From Candidatus Obscuribacter sp. (GTDB taxonomy: Bacteria; Cyanobacteriota; Vampirovibrionia; Obscuribacterales; Obscuribacteraceae), in assembly GCA_016712465.1 (NCBI GenBank), contig JADJQZ010000001.1:5952001-6016000 (forward strand): DNA of 64,000 nucleotides. Reading direction: 5' to 3'. How positions within the stretch are numbered: position 1 is the stretch's first letter; every line of letters begins with the position of its first letter. The position numbers and the translations under genes were made by a program. Shown piece after piece: positions 51,486 through 60,409 of this stretch. The notes beneath the pieces are model-generated. The model was not told the DNA's origin. It did not search any database and was given only the letters and a program-made list of their open reading frames with translations.

Positions 51486-51773
51486 ATGAAAATTCAGAAT
51501 CGCCGGGTCATCACGCAATTCATTGCCGAGAACGCAGACTCAGCTGCCGGTCTTGAGCGCTTCGTGAAAATAGTTTCTGCTGCTCATTGGAATCATCAGG
51601 GAGATGTGAAACAAACTTTCGCCAGTGCCGACCTGATTGGCAACAACAAGTGGATTTTCAATATTTCCGGAAACAACTATCGCTTATTGGCAATGGTCTG
51701 GATGCATAACGGAATAGTACACATCTTGAAAGTCATGACCCATGCCGATTATGACAAAGAGACATTCTCGTAA
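51486..51773 (+). CDS. higB: HigB-family mRNA interferase toxin
   Basis: A 95-aa protein of the RelE-fold HigB toxin family (PF09907 type): M-K-I-Q-N-R-R-V-I-T-Q-F-I ... A-A-H-W-N-H-Q-G-D-V-K-Q-T-F-A-S-A-D-L-I-G-N-N-K-W-I-F-N-I-S-G-N-N-Y-R-L-L-A ... T-H-A-D-Y-D-K. The conserved T-H-A-x-Y-D near the C-terminus is intact. It would cleave ribosome-bound mRNA. The toxin gene precedes the antitoxin, as usual for hig operons. ATG 51486 has GGGAG 10 bases upstream; the longer open frame to 51360 runs through the operators. Confidence 0.92.
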   Translation: MKIQNRRVITQFIAENADSAAGLERFVKIVSAAHWNHQGDVKQTFASADLIGNNKWIFNISGNNYRLLAMVWMHNGIVHILKVMTHADYDKETFS

Positions 51774-51784
51774 AGGTGACAAAA

Positions 51785-52444
51785 ATGGACCCTAGCAGCA
51801 AGAAATACCAGGCATTAATCAGACGTTTGCCGCTACGTCCGCTAAAGAGCGAACAAGATCTCGATGCCGCCCTGCAATTGTCCATAGAATTAAATGAAAA
51901 ATTCCAGACACTAGACGAAGGCGAGAAAGACTATCTTGAGATGCTCACCCAGGTTATTCAGTCTTATGAACAGAAGTTCTACCAGATTGAAGATAGCGCA
52001 AAGCCGCATGAGGTTCTGAAAGAACTCCTGGAACAAAACAACATGATTCAGAAAGATCTGAGAGTGCTTCTCGGCGTACCATCAGGCCGTGCAAGCGAAC
52101 TGGTGAGAGGAGAACGAGAACTGTCAAAAGAGCAAATTATGACCTTGTGTCTGCGCTTCAAAGTTGAGCCAAGTCTCTTCCTGCCAAAACAAAAGTCCAC
52201 TGACATTTCAGAAACATATAAAACCGAACCTGTTCCCAGTTTTCAAACGGTCTGCGAATCTATAGAGTCTGTCATAGCAGAGGCGAGAAACTCCAACAAA
52301 ACCTATCTCTGTGACTGCGACGGCTTGCTGATGACTATCACCAGAAGTTCCAAGATTGACGAACTGATGAACGCCTACGATAAGTTCATCCAAGCAAGTG
52401 ACAAAAGGCCTGAAAGGAAGTTGTCTATCAGATACTTCGATTGA
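51785..52444 (+). CDS. higA: HigA-family antitoxin with C-terminal extension
   Basis: A 219-aa protein; ATG 51785 has AAGG 8 bases upstream, and GTG 51776 is an alternative. Residues 10-135 match HigA: P-L-K-S-E-Q-D-L-D-A-A-L ... L-D-E-G-E-K-D-Y-L-E-M-L-T, then an Xre helix-turn-helix (D-L-R-V-L-L-G-V-P-S-G-R-A-S-E-L-V-R-G-E-R-E-L-S-K-E-Q-I). HigA usually ends near residue 120-140. Here about 80 extra residues follow (140-219: F-Q-T-V-C-E-S-I-E-S-V-I-A-E-A ... I-D-E-L-M-N-A-Y-D-K-F-I), a separate small domain that I do not recognise. It should neutralise HigB and bind the operators. Confidence 0.9.
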   Translation: MDPSSKKYQALIRRLPLRPLKSEQDLDAALQLSIELNEKFQTLDEGEKDYLEMLTQVIQSYEQKFYQIEDSAKPHEVLKELLEQNNMIQKDLRVLLGVPSGRASELVRGERELSKEQIMTLCLRFKVEPSLFLPKQKSTDISETYKTEPVPSFQTVCESIESVIAEARNSNKTYLCDCDGLLMTITRSSKIDELMNAYDKFIQASDKRPERKLSIRYFD

Positions 52445-52543
52445 ACCGGCCCGAGGGGAAAGAGCGACAGCCTTTCCAGCCGGGATTAACTTGCCCTGGC
52501 AGGGAATAAACAAATTACAGCAAAACTGAGACAGGGAAAAGAT

Positions 52544-53503
52544 TTGGCCGGTCCAAGCGATCAAAGCAGAGAAATCAGACAGGATGGCGCCAACCGGATA
52601 GAAGGTGAAGGCGACATCAGTGCGCGGCTTTATGCCGGCGGGCAAGATTTCAGCCAAACCCTTAAGACCGCCCTGGCCGAGCAAGGCAACAGGGATAAAA
52701 CCAGCCTCTCCCGGATAGATGGACAGAACGGTCCACAGATAGTGGACGACTATCCTGGGGAAGTTCAAACAGTACAAAAGGATGGTCGGGTGGTGAGGGA
52801 GCGCTCCCCAAACGGCCCTGATGTGGTGGTGGCTTACGATAGCAACGGTAAGCCGCACAGGTTCCAGGATCAACCCATCAAGAGCCTGCCCGTGGACTTT
52901 TCCGGAATTCCCGACTGGCGACTTGCACAAATATCTAGATCGGCCCAGGAACTCATCAAGAAATACACGCCGGAGCGTGGAAGCAATAACGAGCCCGACG
53001 GCAAATTAAGCTTCAACGATATTTCCGGCATCATGAAAGATATCGGCAAACGAGAAGATCTGACGGAAGTGGAAAAGTGCCGCCTCTGGTCGGACGTGCG
53101 GGTGAAGATGCAGAAAGACGGCGTGCCGCTATTGGACGCTGATGAAAAGACAAAGATGATTGATTCCTGGCGGGGCGCAGGCGACCCCTGGCATGCCCTC
53201 ATTACCATGAATGACCAGTATCACGGCAATCGCCTCATCAATATGTCGCCCCAGGAGGCATCTAAAGCCATAATTGCCCACGAAGACGGGGCCGAAACCA
53301 AAGACATGCCCGCCTGGAAGAGTGCCGCCTGGCAGTTGCTCCGGGCCGCCAGGGGAAGAAACGAAGGCGATGTAAATGCCTCCGAGGGGCAACTGGCCGC
53401 TTTGAGAGAACTTCGCTCCCAGGGCACCTTCGCTGCCTACGCGGAGGAGTGGACCAGGCAGTTCGTGAGAACCGACCGGGATCAATACGGACGACCACGC
53501 TGA
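52544..53503 (+). CDS. Hypothetical protein with EF-hand-like segments
   Basis: A 319-aa soluble protein from a TTG at 52544 (GGGAAA 7 bases upstream). Rich in D, G, R and Q. The middle has N-N-E-P-D-G-K-L-S-F-N-D-I-S-G-I-M-K-D-I and D-G-V-P-L-L-D-A-D-E-K-T-K, which resemble calcium-binding EF-hand or dockerin-like loops but do not complete the consensus. The C-terminal about 130 residues are helical. No signal peptide. Family not recognised. It stands alone 99 bases after higA. Confidence 0.6.
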   Translation: MAGPSDQSREIRQDGANRIEGEGDISARLYAGGQDFSQTLKTALAEQGNRDKTSLSRIDGQNGPQIVDDYPGEVQTVQKDGRVVRERSPNGPDVVVAYDSNGKPHRFQDQPIKSLPVDFSGIPDWRLAQISRSAQELIKKYTPERGSNNEPDGKLSFNDISGIMKDIGKREDLTEVEKCRLWSDVRVKMQKDGVPLLDADEKTKMIDSWRGAGDPWHALITMNDQYHGNRLINMSPQEASKAIIAHEDGAETKDMPAWKSAAWQLLRAARGRNEGDVNASEGQLAALRELRSQGTFAAYAEEWTRQFVRTDRDQYGRPR

Positions 53504-53686
53504 GGACCGCAGGCTTGCGGCTCAGGGATGCGGACTGAAGCCTCAGAACCCACCGCCACGGGCATCATTAACGCCAACTAAGCAAATCACCCTTTTAAGG
53601 GCTTTCATTAGCACATCTATCTGGAAGGGCAAACGGCGCTTCTTGTATACTGCCCTCCCGGCTCACTGTGGCATGGATTTCGACCT

Positions 53687-55162
53687 TTGCTCTTCAACAG
53701 TTTCGACTATCTCATTTTTCTCCCCCTGGTGGTCCTGGCCTACTGGCTCTGCCCCAGGCGCCTGCGCATTGGGCTCTTAATCGCCGCCAGTTACTACTTT
53801 TACATGCATTCCTTCAAGATCTACGGGCTTTTGCTCTTAGGTCTGACGGCCGCCAACTACCTGCTTGGTCTGGGTCTGGCCCAAGCCAAGGAAAGTTACC
53901 GTCGCCTCGTCTTGATTGCCGGCATCGCTTTCAACCTGGGCATGCTGGCACTTTTCAAATATACAAACCTGCTTCTCGACACCCTCAATAAGGGGCTTGA
54001 TACCCTGGGCACCGGGCTTCACCTGGAGAGCATCCATAGCACCGGCATAGCCGACCTGCCCATAATTTTGCCCCTGGGTATTTCCTTCTTCGTCTTCGAA
54101 TTCATCCACTATCTCACCGATGTCTTCAAAGGCAGCGCCCCGGTAAAAAATCCCCTGCGCTTTGCCCTCTTCGCTTCCTTTTTTCCATCTCAGATTGCCG
54201 GACCGATCAAGCGCTATCAAGACTTCGACAAGCAACTGGACAAACCGGCCACCATCAAGAGCGACGATATCTACGCAGGGCTCTGGCTCATTTCCCGGGG
54301 TCTCTTCAAGAAAGTGGCTCTGGGCGACAATCTGGCCCCTGTGGTGCAGGCCGGGTTTGCCAATCCCGCTCAGCTTGGAACCGGTGAAGCCTGGCTGGCA
54401 GTCTTGGCCTTCGCCTTCCAGATTTACTACGACTTTTCCGGCTACACCGATATGGGACGCGGTTCAGCCATGCTCTTCGGTTTCAGCCTGCCGGAGAACT
54501 TCAATATGCCCTACCTGGCCCGCAGCCTGAAAGATTTCTGGCACCGCTGGCATATCAGCCTTTCCACCTGGTTGAGAGACTACCTCTATATTCCGCTGGG
54601 CGGCTCAAGGCGGGGCGAACTGGGCACCCTGGCCAATCTTTTCACCACCATGCTCCTGGGCGGACTCTGGCACGGCGCCTCCTGGACCTTCCTTCTCTGG
54701 GGCGCCTTTCACGGCGCCGGGCTGGGTCTGAACAGAATCTACGAGGGCTTCCTCAACAAGCCTGAAAACGCCGCCCTCAAAAAAGCCGGTGAAACCTGGC
54801 TGGGACAGGCTCTGGCCTATGTGGTGACCATGGTAACGGTGCTCGTGGGCTGGGTGCTCTTCTATGCCCACAACCTGCCCCAGGCGCTAGGCGTATTGAA
54901 AGCCATGTTCTTGCCTCAGGCAGCCTCTGCCGACTGCATGGTCACCCATTTGACCGTACATTCCACCCTCTTGCCGGCAGCCGCTCTCTACGGGACAGCT
55001 ATGCTTGCCTGTTGGGGCGTCAAAAGAGCTCCGGCACTGCCGAGCCCTGCTTTTCTTCCACCACGGGTAGTGGCACACTCCTGCGCCCTGCTTGCCCTCT
55101 TCATTATCACAATCGAACTGGCTCCGCGCCTTGCTTCCCCCTTCATCTATTTTCAATTCTAA
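53687..55162 (+). CDS. MBOAT-family O-acyltransferase (AlgI-like)
   Basis: A 491-aa polytopic protein with the family start L-L-F-N-S-F-D-Y-L-I-F-L-P (TTG start). The signature F-W-H-R-W-H-I-S-L-S-T-W-L-R-D-Y-L-Y-I-P-L-G-G and catalytic His region G-G-L-W-H-G-A-S-W-T-F-L-L-W-G are complete. AlgI/PatA-type MBOAT proteins pass acyl (usually acetyl) groups to a periplasmic partner that modifies polysaccharide or peptidoglycan. The next gene, overlapping by TAATG, is a membrane-anchored SGNH protein, the expected partner. The glycan acceptor is unknown. Confidence 0.93.
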   Translation: MLFNSFDYLIFLPLVVLAYWLCPRRLRIGLLIAASYYFYMHSFKIYGLLLLGLTAANYLLGLGLAQAKESYRRLVLIAGIAFNLGMLALFKYTNLLLDTLNKGLDTLGTGLHLESIHSTGIADLPIILPLGISFFVFEFIHYLTDVFKGSAPVKNPLRFALFASFFPSQIAGPIKRYQDFDKQLDKPATIKSDDIYAGLWLISRGLFKKVALGDNLAPVVQAGFANPAQLGTGEAWLAVLAFAFQIYYDFSGYTDMGRGSAMLFGFSLPENFNMPYLARSLKDFWHRWHISLSTWLRDYLYIPLGGSRRGELGTLANLFTTMLLGGLWHGASWTFLLWGAFHGAGLGLNRIYEGFLNKPENAALKKAGETWLGQALAYVVTMVTVLVGWVLFYAHNLPQALGVLKAMFLPQAASADCMVTHLTVHSTLLPAAALYGTAMLACWGVKRAPALPSPAFLPPRVVAHSCALLALFIITIELAPRLASPFIYFQF

Positions 55163-56724
55163 TGACTAAAGAAAGCACTATCGAAAAAAGAGAACTGCAA
55201 GAAGCAGACACCGGAGCAGTCAGCACCAGCACTGCACCGTCACCTGCCGCACTGCGCGCGGGCGACTACAGTCTTGCGCCGGGCGCTCTGAAAGAGACAA
55301 AAAGCAAGACCAACTTTTTTGGGAAAACCCTGGGCGCTCTACTTGCCCTCAGTTTGACCGTTATTGGCAGCGAATTACTCTTAGCCGTGACCGGATTAGG
55401 TGAAGAAGAATATGTGCGCCCCGACCCCCTCTTCGGAGTGGCTCACATGGAAGGCAAAGACGTTACCTTCAAAGCCGAGGGCTTTTCTCGCGGCAAATTC
55501 AATAGCGCCGGCCTGCGCGACCGGGAATTTACAGTCAGCAAGCCGGACCATACCAGGCGCATTGCTTTTCTGGGCGACAGCAAAACCGAAGGCATGCAAG
55601 TGCCCATGGAAGAAACCTTTGTCAAACTACTGGAAAGTCGCCTCAACAAAAACACAGACATGAGCGAAGCGGCGCATGCGGGTAAGGCCGCGCCGGACGT
55701 TCAGGCAATCAACTTCGCCACCGCTGGTAATGGCACACTAGTAGAACTTCTGCACTACCTGACCAGGGTACGCTACTACAAGCCAGACACAACGGTGCTG
55801 ATTTATAACTACGGCGACTCGGGCGAAAGCGGCTCATCGGGAGCGGTCAATAATGCCCTGGCCAGACCGGCGGTTTTCATCGAGGCAGACGGCAGCCTCA
55901 GGCTTTCCTTTGACGAACTGGATCACTGGCTCGCCAGCGACAACACCCGCTTCAAGCAAGATACCGCCTGGTTGCGCCGTCATTCCCGTCTCTTCCAGAT
56001 GGGCTCGGACATCGACTTAAACATGCGCGGGCAACACAAAGTCTACACAGCCTTCAGTGACTCCGTACTGAAGCCGGGCTGCACGGCTCTCTCGAAAGTG
56101 CTGGCCGCTGCCACCGGCTCAGACAAGAAAGCCCGGGCGCAGGCGAAGACACAGGCTCAAACACAGGCTCGGGCGCTGTCACAGGCTCAGGCGCAGACAC
56201 AAGCTCAGCAGACAGCCAGCCCCGCCGGGCAAGCCGGCTTAACGGAGCAGGCCCTTCATGAACGAGCTTACCTGCAGGCGGAATTCGCCCGCCTCGATAA
56301 ATTGGTCAATAGCGGTAAAGCAAGCGTGCTTCCGGCCAGACCGGAAAGACTGGATAAAGACGCCCGTTCTATCGAGTCGCTGGGTTTTGCCGCCATAGAC
56401 CAGGAGCACCACCGCAATACCGAACTTACCGCTAAACTCCTGCGCATGCTGCACCAGGCCTGCCTTGAAAACGGCTCCAAACTGGTAGTGGTTGGGCTCC
56501 CCGCCCCGGACAACTGCACCTTCTATTTCTGGGAATTGCGGGCGCTGAAAAACTTGGCCGGCGAGTTTAAAGACGGCAATTTTACCGTGGTGGACTGCAA
56601 TCCCTCTTTCCCCAAGCTTAAGCCCATGGAAGTGAATCCCTACTATTACACCGCCCATTTCTCGCCGGTGGGGCACAAAATTATCGCCGACATAATTGAG
56701 CCATATTTGCAGCCCTCACACTGA
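55162..56724 (+). CDS. Membrane-anchored SGNH-fold protein, MBOAT partner
   Basis: A 520-aa protein whose ATG overlaps the MBOAT stop (TAATG). Residues about 55-75 form a membrane helix. The SGNH block I is F-L-G-D-S140-K-T-E-G, a G-N block lies in F-A-T-A-G-N-G-T, and H499-F-S-P-V-G-H504 is the C-terminal catalytic His block. That makes it an acyl-ester hydrolase/transferase similar to AlgJ/AlgX or DltD-like partners. A Gln/Ala-rich stretch (56137-56217, repeats of A-Q-T-Q) interrupts the domain at about residues 326-352. With the MBOAT gene it probably acetylates an exported glycan. Confidence 0.85.
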   Translation: MTKESTIEKRELQEADTGAVSTSTAPSPAALRAGDYSLAPGALKETKSKTNFFGKTLGALLALSLTVIGSELLLAVTGLGEEEYVRPDPLFGVAHMEGKDVTFKAEGFSRGKFNSAGLRDREFTVSKPDHTRRIAFLGDSKTEGMQVPMEETFVKLLESRLNKNTDMSEAAHAGKAAPDVQAINFATAGNGTLVELLHYLTRVRYYKPDTTVLIYNYGDSGESGSSGAVNNALARPAVFIEADGSLRLSFDELDHWLASDNTRFKQDTAWLRRHSRLFQMGSDIDLNMRGQHKVYTAFSDSVLKPGCTALSKVLAAATGSDKKARAQAKTQAQTQARALSQAQAQTQAQQTASPAGQAGLTEQALHERAYLQAEFARLDKLVNSGKASVLPARPERLDKDARSIESLGFAAIDQEHHRNTELTAKLLRMLHQACLENGSKLVVVGLPAPDNCTFYFWELRALKNLAGEFKDGNFTVVDCNPSFPKLKPMEVNPYYYTAHFSPVGHKIIADIIEPYLQPSH

Positions 56725-56794
56725 AGCGGCGAAATAGAATAATATAGAACTGTCAAGGCACGTTCAGAAATAGAAAGTTCAAGCAAGATTCAGC

Positions 56795-59017
56795 ATGCCC
56801 GAGGAAAATCCGGGAAGCCCACAACCGAGTGCACACGAAGCAGCCAAGGGCGATGCCGGTCTTGAGCACGACGCCTCACGTACTGTCGTTACTCGGGCCG
56901 GCAACACTGCCAGCGGCGGCGTCATCCACTTCCAGCCCGGCGACCTTATAGACAACGTTTACCGGGTGCTGGAACTACTGGGCTCTGGGGGTGCCGGACA
57001 GGTTTACCGGGTGGAGCAGACCAATTTGAAGCGCGAGGCGGCGCTAAAATTGCTCAATACCAGCCAGATGGACGAACAAGCCTGGCGACGCTTCCACTAC
57101 GAAGCCCAACTAATAGGCAAGCTCAATCACCCAAACATCATTCAGGTGTACAACTTCGGCATACACGAAGACAGGCTGCCTTACTATGTTATGGAACTGG
57201 TGAAAGGCGACACCCTCGACACCAATATCAAAAAGTTCGGCGCCGTAGGCACTTTGGAATCCACCGAATTGTTCCTGGACATCTGCGCGGCCCTGGCCTA
57301 TGCCCATGAAAAGGGCATCGTGCACCGGGATATTAAACCAGGCAATATCGTCCTGGTGCAATCAAGCGGCGGCCTCGGCTACAAAGCGAAACTGCTGGAC
57401 TTCGGCATTGCCAAACTGAAGAGCAAACAAAATTATCAAGCCCAGGGTCTGACCATGGCCGGCGAGGTGGTGGGCAGCCCGCTCTACATGAGCCCCGAGC
57501 AGTGCCAGGGGCAGAGCGTGGACGAACGCAGCGATATCTATTCGTTGGGTTGCACCATATTTGAAACCATGACCGGTTCGCCGCCCTTCCGGGGAGAAAG
57601 CATCTTCGCCACAGTCATGATGCACTTTAACGATGATCCGCCCACTCTGAAAAGCCGAGTTCCCGATGAATACTTTCCACCGCGACTGGAAGAATTAATT
57701 CAGAAGTCCATGGCTAAAGATCCCGCCCAGCGTTTTCAATCAATGACGGAAATGGCGCAGGCTCTAGCCGCTATCAAAGATACGCTCACACGCAATTTAA
57801 GCAGCAGCAATCGCGGCGCCGCTGCCACCAGCACCGCCGGCAGTAGCACCATGCAAATCGATATGCGAGTACGGGGCGGCGAGACAACCAAATATACAAA
57901 GATTCGAGAAGCCGACAACAGACGACGGCTGATCAAAACTCTACTTGCCGTCTGTCTGCTCACTGCCGTCGGTTTCGGCGCCTGGCAAGTGGTCACGACT
58001 TTGATGAAGAAACCGACAAAGGAAGTGCAGTTGGTCGAACTTACAGTTTCAGACAGGGCATATCGGAAAATTCGGCAGAACGCGGCAACGGTTGCAGCGC
58101 CTCAAACAGGATCTTATTTACAGTTACCATTAATCAACGCTGGTGGAACACTTGTACGCCACTACAAGTTCCCAGATAAACCTAAGACAGGCGAGTTTTT
58201 TATACTCGATCCTAAGAAAATCACTTACGACCAGCCAGCGGAACTAGACCTACCCGTAAATGCCCTGGTTTGCTTCAAACCTTCGGGAGACTTTTGCCTG
58301 GCGCCGCAATTGTTCGAGGGCTTCGACGCATCCATGCCCAACGAACTGAATTTTCAAATCGGCAAAGGTGACTCGGCAGATATTTTTTTCGACATTCCAA
58401 TATCGCAAATTCTCAAGCACTGCCGGCAGATAAAAGCTCTTTATCTGCTGGAAGCGTCCGGCACGAATTTGAACGATGACGATCTGATCACGCTGGAGTC
58501 CTTTCCCAAACTACGCGTTCTGCGCGCCGAGCGCACCGCCTTAACTCCGGTCGGCCTAGCACATTCAAAGATATTGCCAAAGTTGAAGGGCTTACACATA
58601 GATCTACTGAACCCGGATTATTCGGTGCTCTTTGAAGCTATTGCCAAATATCAAACCATGGAAACTCTGGCTGTTACCGGTCAGGACCTCGATGAAAAGG
58701 AAGTCTCCGCCTTGTGTAAAGCCACCAGCCTGCACGCTCTCTCACTGGTCGGCTCAGACATCGATGAACACAAACTGCAAATGTTGGCTAGGAACTTGAA
58801 GCATCTGAATCATCTGAATCTAAGGAAAAATGCCATCTCATCAAAGTCTATGAATACACTGGCTCAGTTCAAGCAGATGGGCTGGCTGATTCTGCCGGAG
58901 GACGGTTGGTCTCATCAAGACCGAAAAAAAATGAAAGCCCTGCTGCCCCAGGCCGCCATTGAATTTACCGGCTCATCTTCCAGACGAGATAAGGGCCCCC
59001 TGATTTCCGACCATTGA
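56795..59017 (+). CDS. Membrane Ser/Thr protein kinase with LRR-like sensor
   Basis: A 740-aa kinase. Kinase domain about residues 55-325 with G-S-G-G-A-G-Q-V-Y, A-A-L-K-L-L, H-R-D-I-K-P-G-N, D-F-G-I-A-K and G-S-P-L-Y-M-S-P-E-Q. One membrane helix at about 388-410 after a Ser/Thr-rich linker that could be autophosphorylated. The outer part (about 540-730) has leucine-rich units (L-x-V-L-R-A-E-R-T-A-L-T-P-V-G-L). It is the third such kinase in the window and is closest in layout to the one at 36912. It follows the SGNH gene by 70 bases. Confidence 0.92.
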   Translation: MPEENPGSPQPSAHEAAKGDAGLEHDASRTVVTRAGNTASGGVIHFQPGDLIDNVYRVLELLGSGGAGQVYRVEQTNLKREAALKLLNTSQMDEQAWRRFHYEAQLIGKLNHPNIIQVYNFGIHEDRLPYYVMELVKGDTLDTNIKKFGAVGTLESTELFLDICAALAYAHEKGIVHRDIKPGNIVLVQSSGGLGYKAKLLDFGIAKLKSKQNYQAQGLTMAGEVVGSPLYMSPEQCQGQSVDERSDIYSLGCTIFETMTGSPPFRGESIFATVMMHFNDDPPTLKSRVPDEYFPPRLEELIQKSMAKDPAQRFQSMTEMAQALAAIKDTLTRNLSSSNRGAAATSTAGSSTMQIDMRVRGGETTKYTKIREADNRRRLIKTLLAVCLLTAVGFGAWQVVTTLMKKPTKEVQLVELTVSDRAYRKIRQNAATVAAPQTGSYLQLPLINAGGTLVRHYKFPDKPKTGEFFILDPKKITYDQPAELDLPVNALVCFKPSGDFCLAPQLFEGFDASMPNELNFQIGKGDSADIFFDIPISQILKHCRQIKALYLLEASGTNLNDDDLITLESFPKLRVLRAERTALTPVGLAHSKILPKLKGLHIDLLNPDYSVLFEAIAKYQTMETLAVTGQDLDEKEVSALCKATSLHALSLVGSDIDEHKLQMLARNLKHLNHLNLRKNAISSKSMNTLAQFKQMGWLILPEDGWSHQDRKKMKALLPQAAIEFTGSSSRRDKGPLISDH

Positions 59018-59064
59018 GCACAGGAATCTAAGCAGATAGAGAAGGCTTGGATATAATCAAGCTT

Positions 59065-60345
59065 ATGCCGCCACTGGAAATACCCGCCACCCTGAATAAG
59101 AGAAAGAAACCAGCCGCAAAAGCTCAGATTGACTCCGGTCTGGTCATTGCTCTTGCCTTCACCCTCCTGACAACAAGCTCTTGCCCTGCCGCACCGGCCC
59201 AGAACAGTCGTGAGCAAGGAGCAACCCAGAGCGCCACCGGTTTACCTTTCCGCGCCAGACCAGGCACTGCCGGCAGCCGTACCCAGGCTGTCCCCGCCAA
59301 ACAAAATGGTGACTGGTCGGCCTACAGCAATATCTTCGAGATAAGAGCTGTTAAAAAGCTCACTTACGAAGACAAGGTACGCCAGAAAACCATCGAAATG
59401 CGTCTCACCAGCCCTATCGCACCAGGCTCCTATCCGGTCATAATTTTTTCCCATGGTGCCGGAGGCTCCAAGGACGCCTACACGCAATTGACGGAGTTTC
59501 TAACAGCCCGTGGCTATATCTGCCTGCAACCCACCCACGACGACAGCATTTCCAAACTACGCCTGAAAAAGAAAACCGCTTCCATCGTAGATGCCCTGGC
59601 TACAACCAACGACCAGCGTTACTGGATCAATCGCGCCAGAGACATCGAGGTCACCCTGGACGGACTGGATACCATCGCAGCCAGCCTGCCCAAAGGCGTA
59701 GAAATGAACAAAGAAGCCATCGGCATGGGCGGGCATTCCTTTGGCGCCTTCACCACTCTTATTCTGGCTGGGGCACCGGTCAACATTCCCCAGGGCATAG
59801 TGGCGGGCTACGGCGGTCTGACCAATTTCGGCGACAAGCGCATCAAAGCCTTCCTGGTTCTAAGCGGGCAGGGCACAGGCAAGGTGGGGCTCTGCTTCCC
59901 CGACAAGGAAAGCTACAGCTCCATTAAAGCCCCCATGCTGCTCATGACGGGCTCAAGAGACAAAGGCCAGCGGGGACAGCCCCCCAAGTGGCGCATGGAA
60001 CCCTTCACATACAGCAGCGGCAACAAGTATCTGGTCTACATTGACGGCGCCAACCACATGACCTTCACCGGTAATATCTTCACGCGCGGAAGCGAACGGG
60101 ATGAGCCAACCAAAAATCGACCATTAAAACTCTTTTCCTCTTTTTTGCATGACGGAATTGATTCCGGTCTGGCCCGCGCCACCGAGATGAATGCCCGCAC
60201 CAAGCCACTCTTCCCCTTCGTGCAAAAGGCCAGCCTGGCCTTCTTCGATGCCTACCTAAAAAACTCCCAGCCGGCCGTAGACTACCTCAAGAGTCATCAA
60301 CTGGAAAAAATCAGCCGGGGCGTCGTGGACCAACAGGAACAATGA
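59065..60345 (+). CDS. Exported alpha/beta hydrolase (PAF-acetylhydrolase/dienelactone-hydrolase-like)
   Basis: A 426-aa protein; ATG 59065 is preferred, with TTG 59047 an alternative. The N-terminal hydrophobic segment ends L-T-T-S-S-C-P-A-A, so it may be a lipoprotein with a weak lipobox. Hydrolase motifs: F-S-H-G-A-G-G oxyanion region and G-H-S225-F-G nucleophile. A likely acid lies after M-L-L-M-T-G-S-R-D, and H in G-A-N-H-M-T-F. The arrangement fits PAF-acetylhydrolase/chlorophyllase-type esterases; the substrate is unknown. Confidence 0.85.
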   Translation: MPPLEIPATLNKRKKPAAKAQIDSGLVIALAFTLLTTSSCPAAPAQNSREQGATQSATGLPFRARPGTAGSRTQAVPAKQNGDWSAYSNIFEIRAVKKLTYEDKVRQKTIEMRLTSPIAPGSYPVIIFSHGAGGSKDAYTQLTEFLTARGYICLQPTHDDSISKLRLKKKTASIVDALATTNDQRYWINRARDIEVTLDGLDTIAASLPKGVEMNKEAIGMGGHSFGAFTTLILAGAPVNIPQGIVAGYGGLTNFGDKRIKAFLVLSGQGTGKVGLCFPDKESYSSIKAPMLLMTGSRDKGQRGQPPKWRMEPFTYSSGNKYLVYIDGANHMTFTGNIFTRGSERDEPTKNRPLKLFSSFLHDGIDSGLARATEMNARTKPLFPFVQKASLAFFDAYLKNSQPAVDYLKSHQLEKISRGVVDQQEQ

Positions 60346-60409
60346 AATATCGCAAAGATATTCAGCGCTTCCACAGTCCCAGCAAGTCAAGGGGGCATAC
60401 TAACCTAAT

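Noticed and set aside
51209..51556. A 115-codon ORF running through the higBA promoter
   Set aside because: It crosses both palindromic operators and overlaps higB out of frame.
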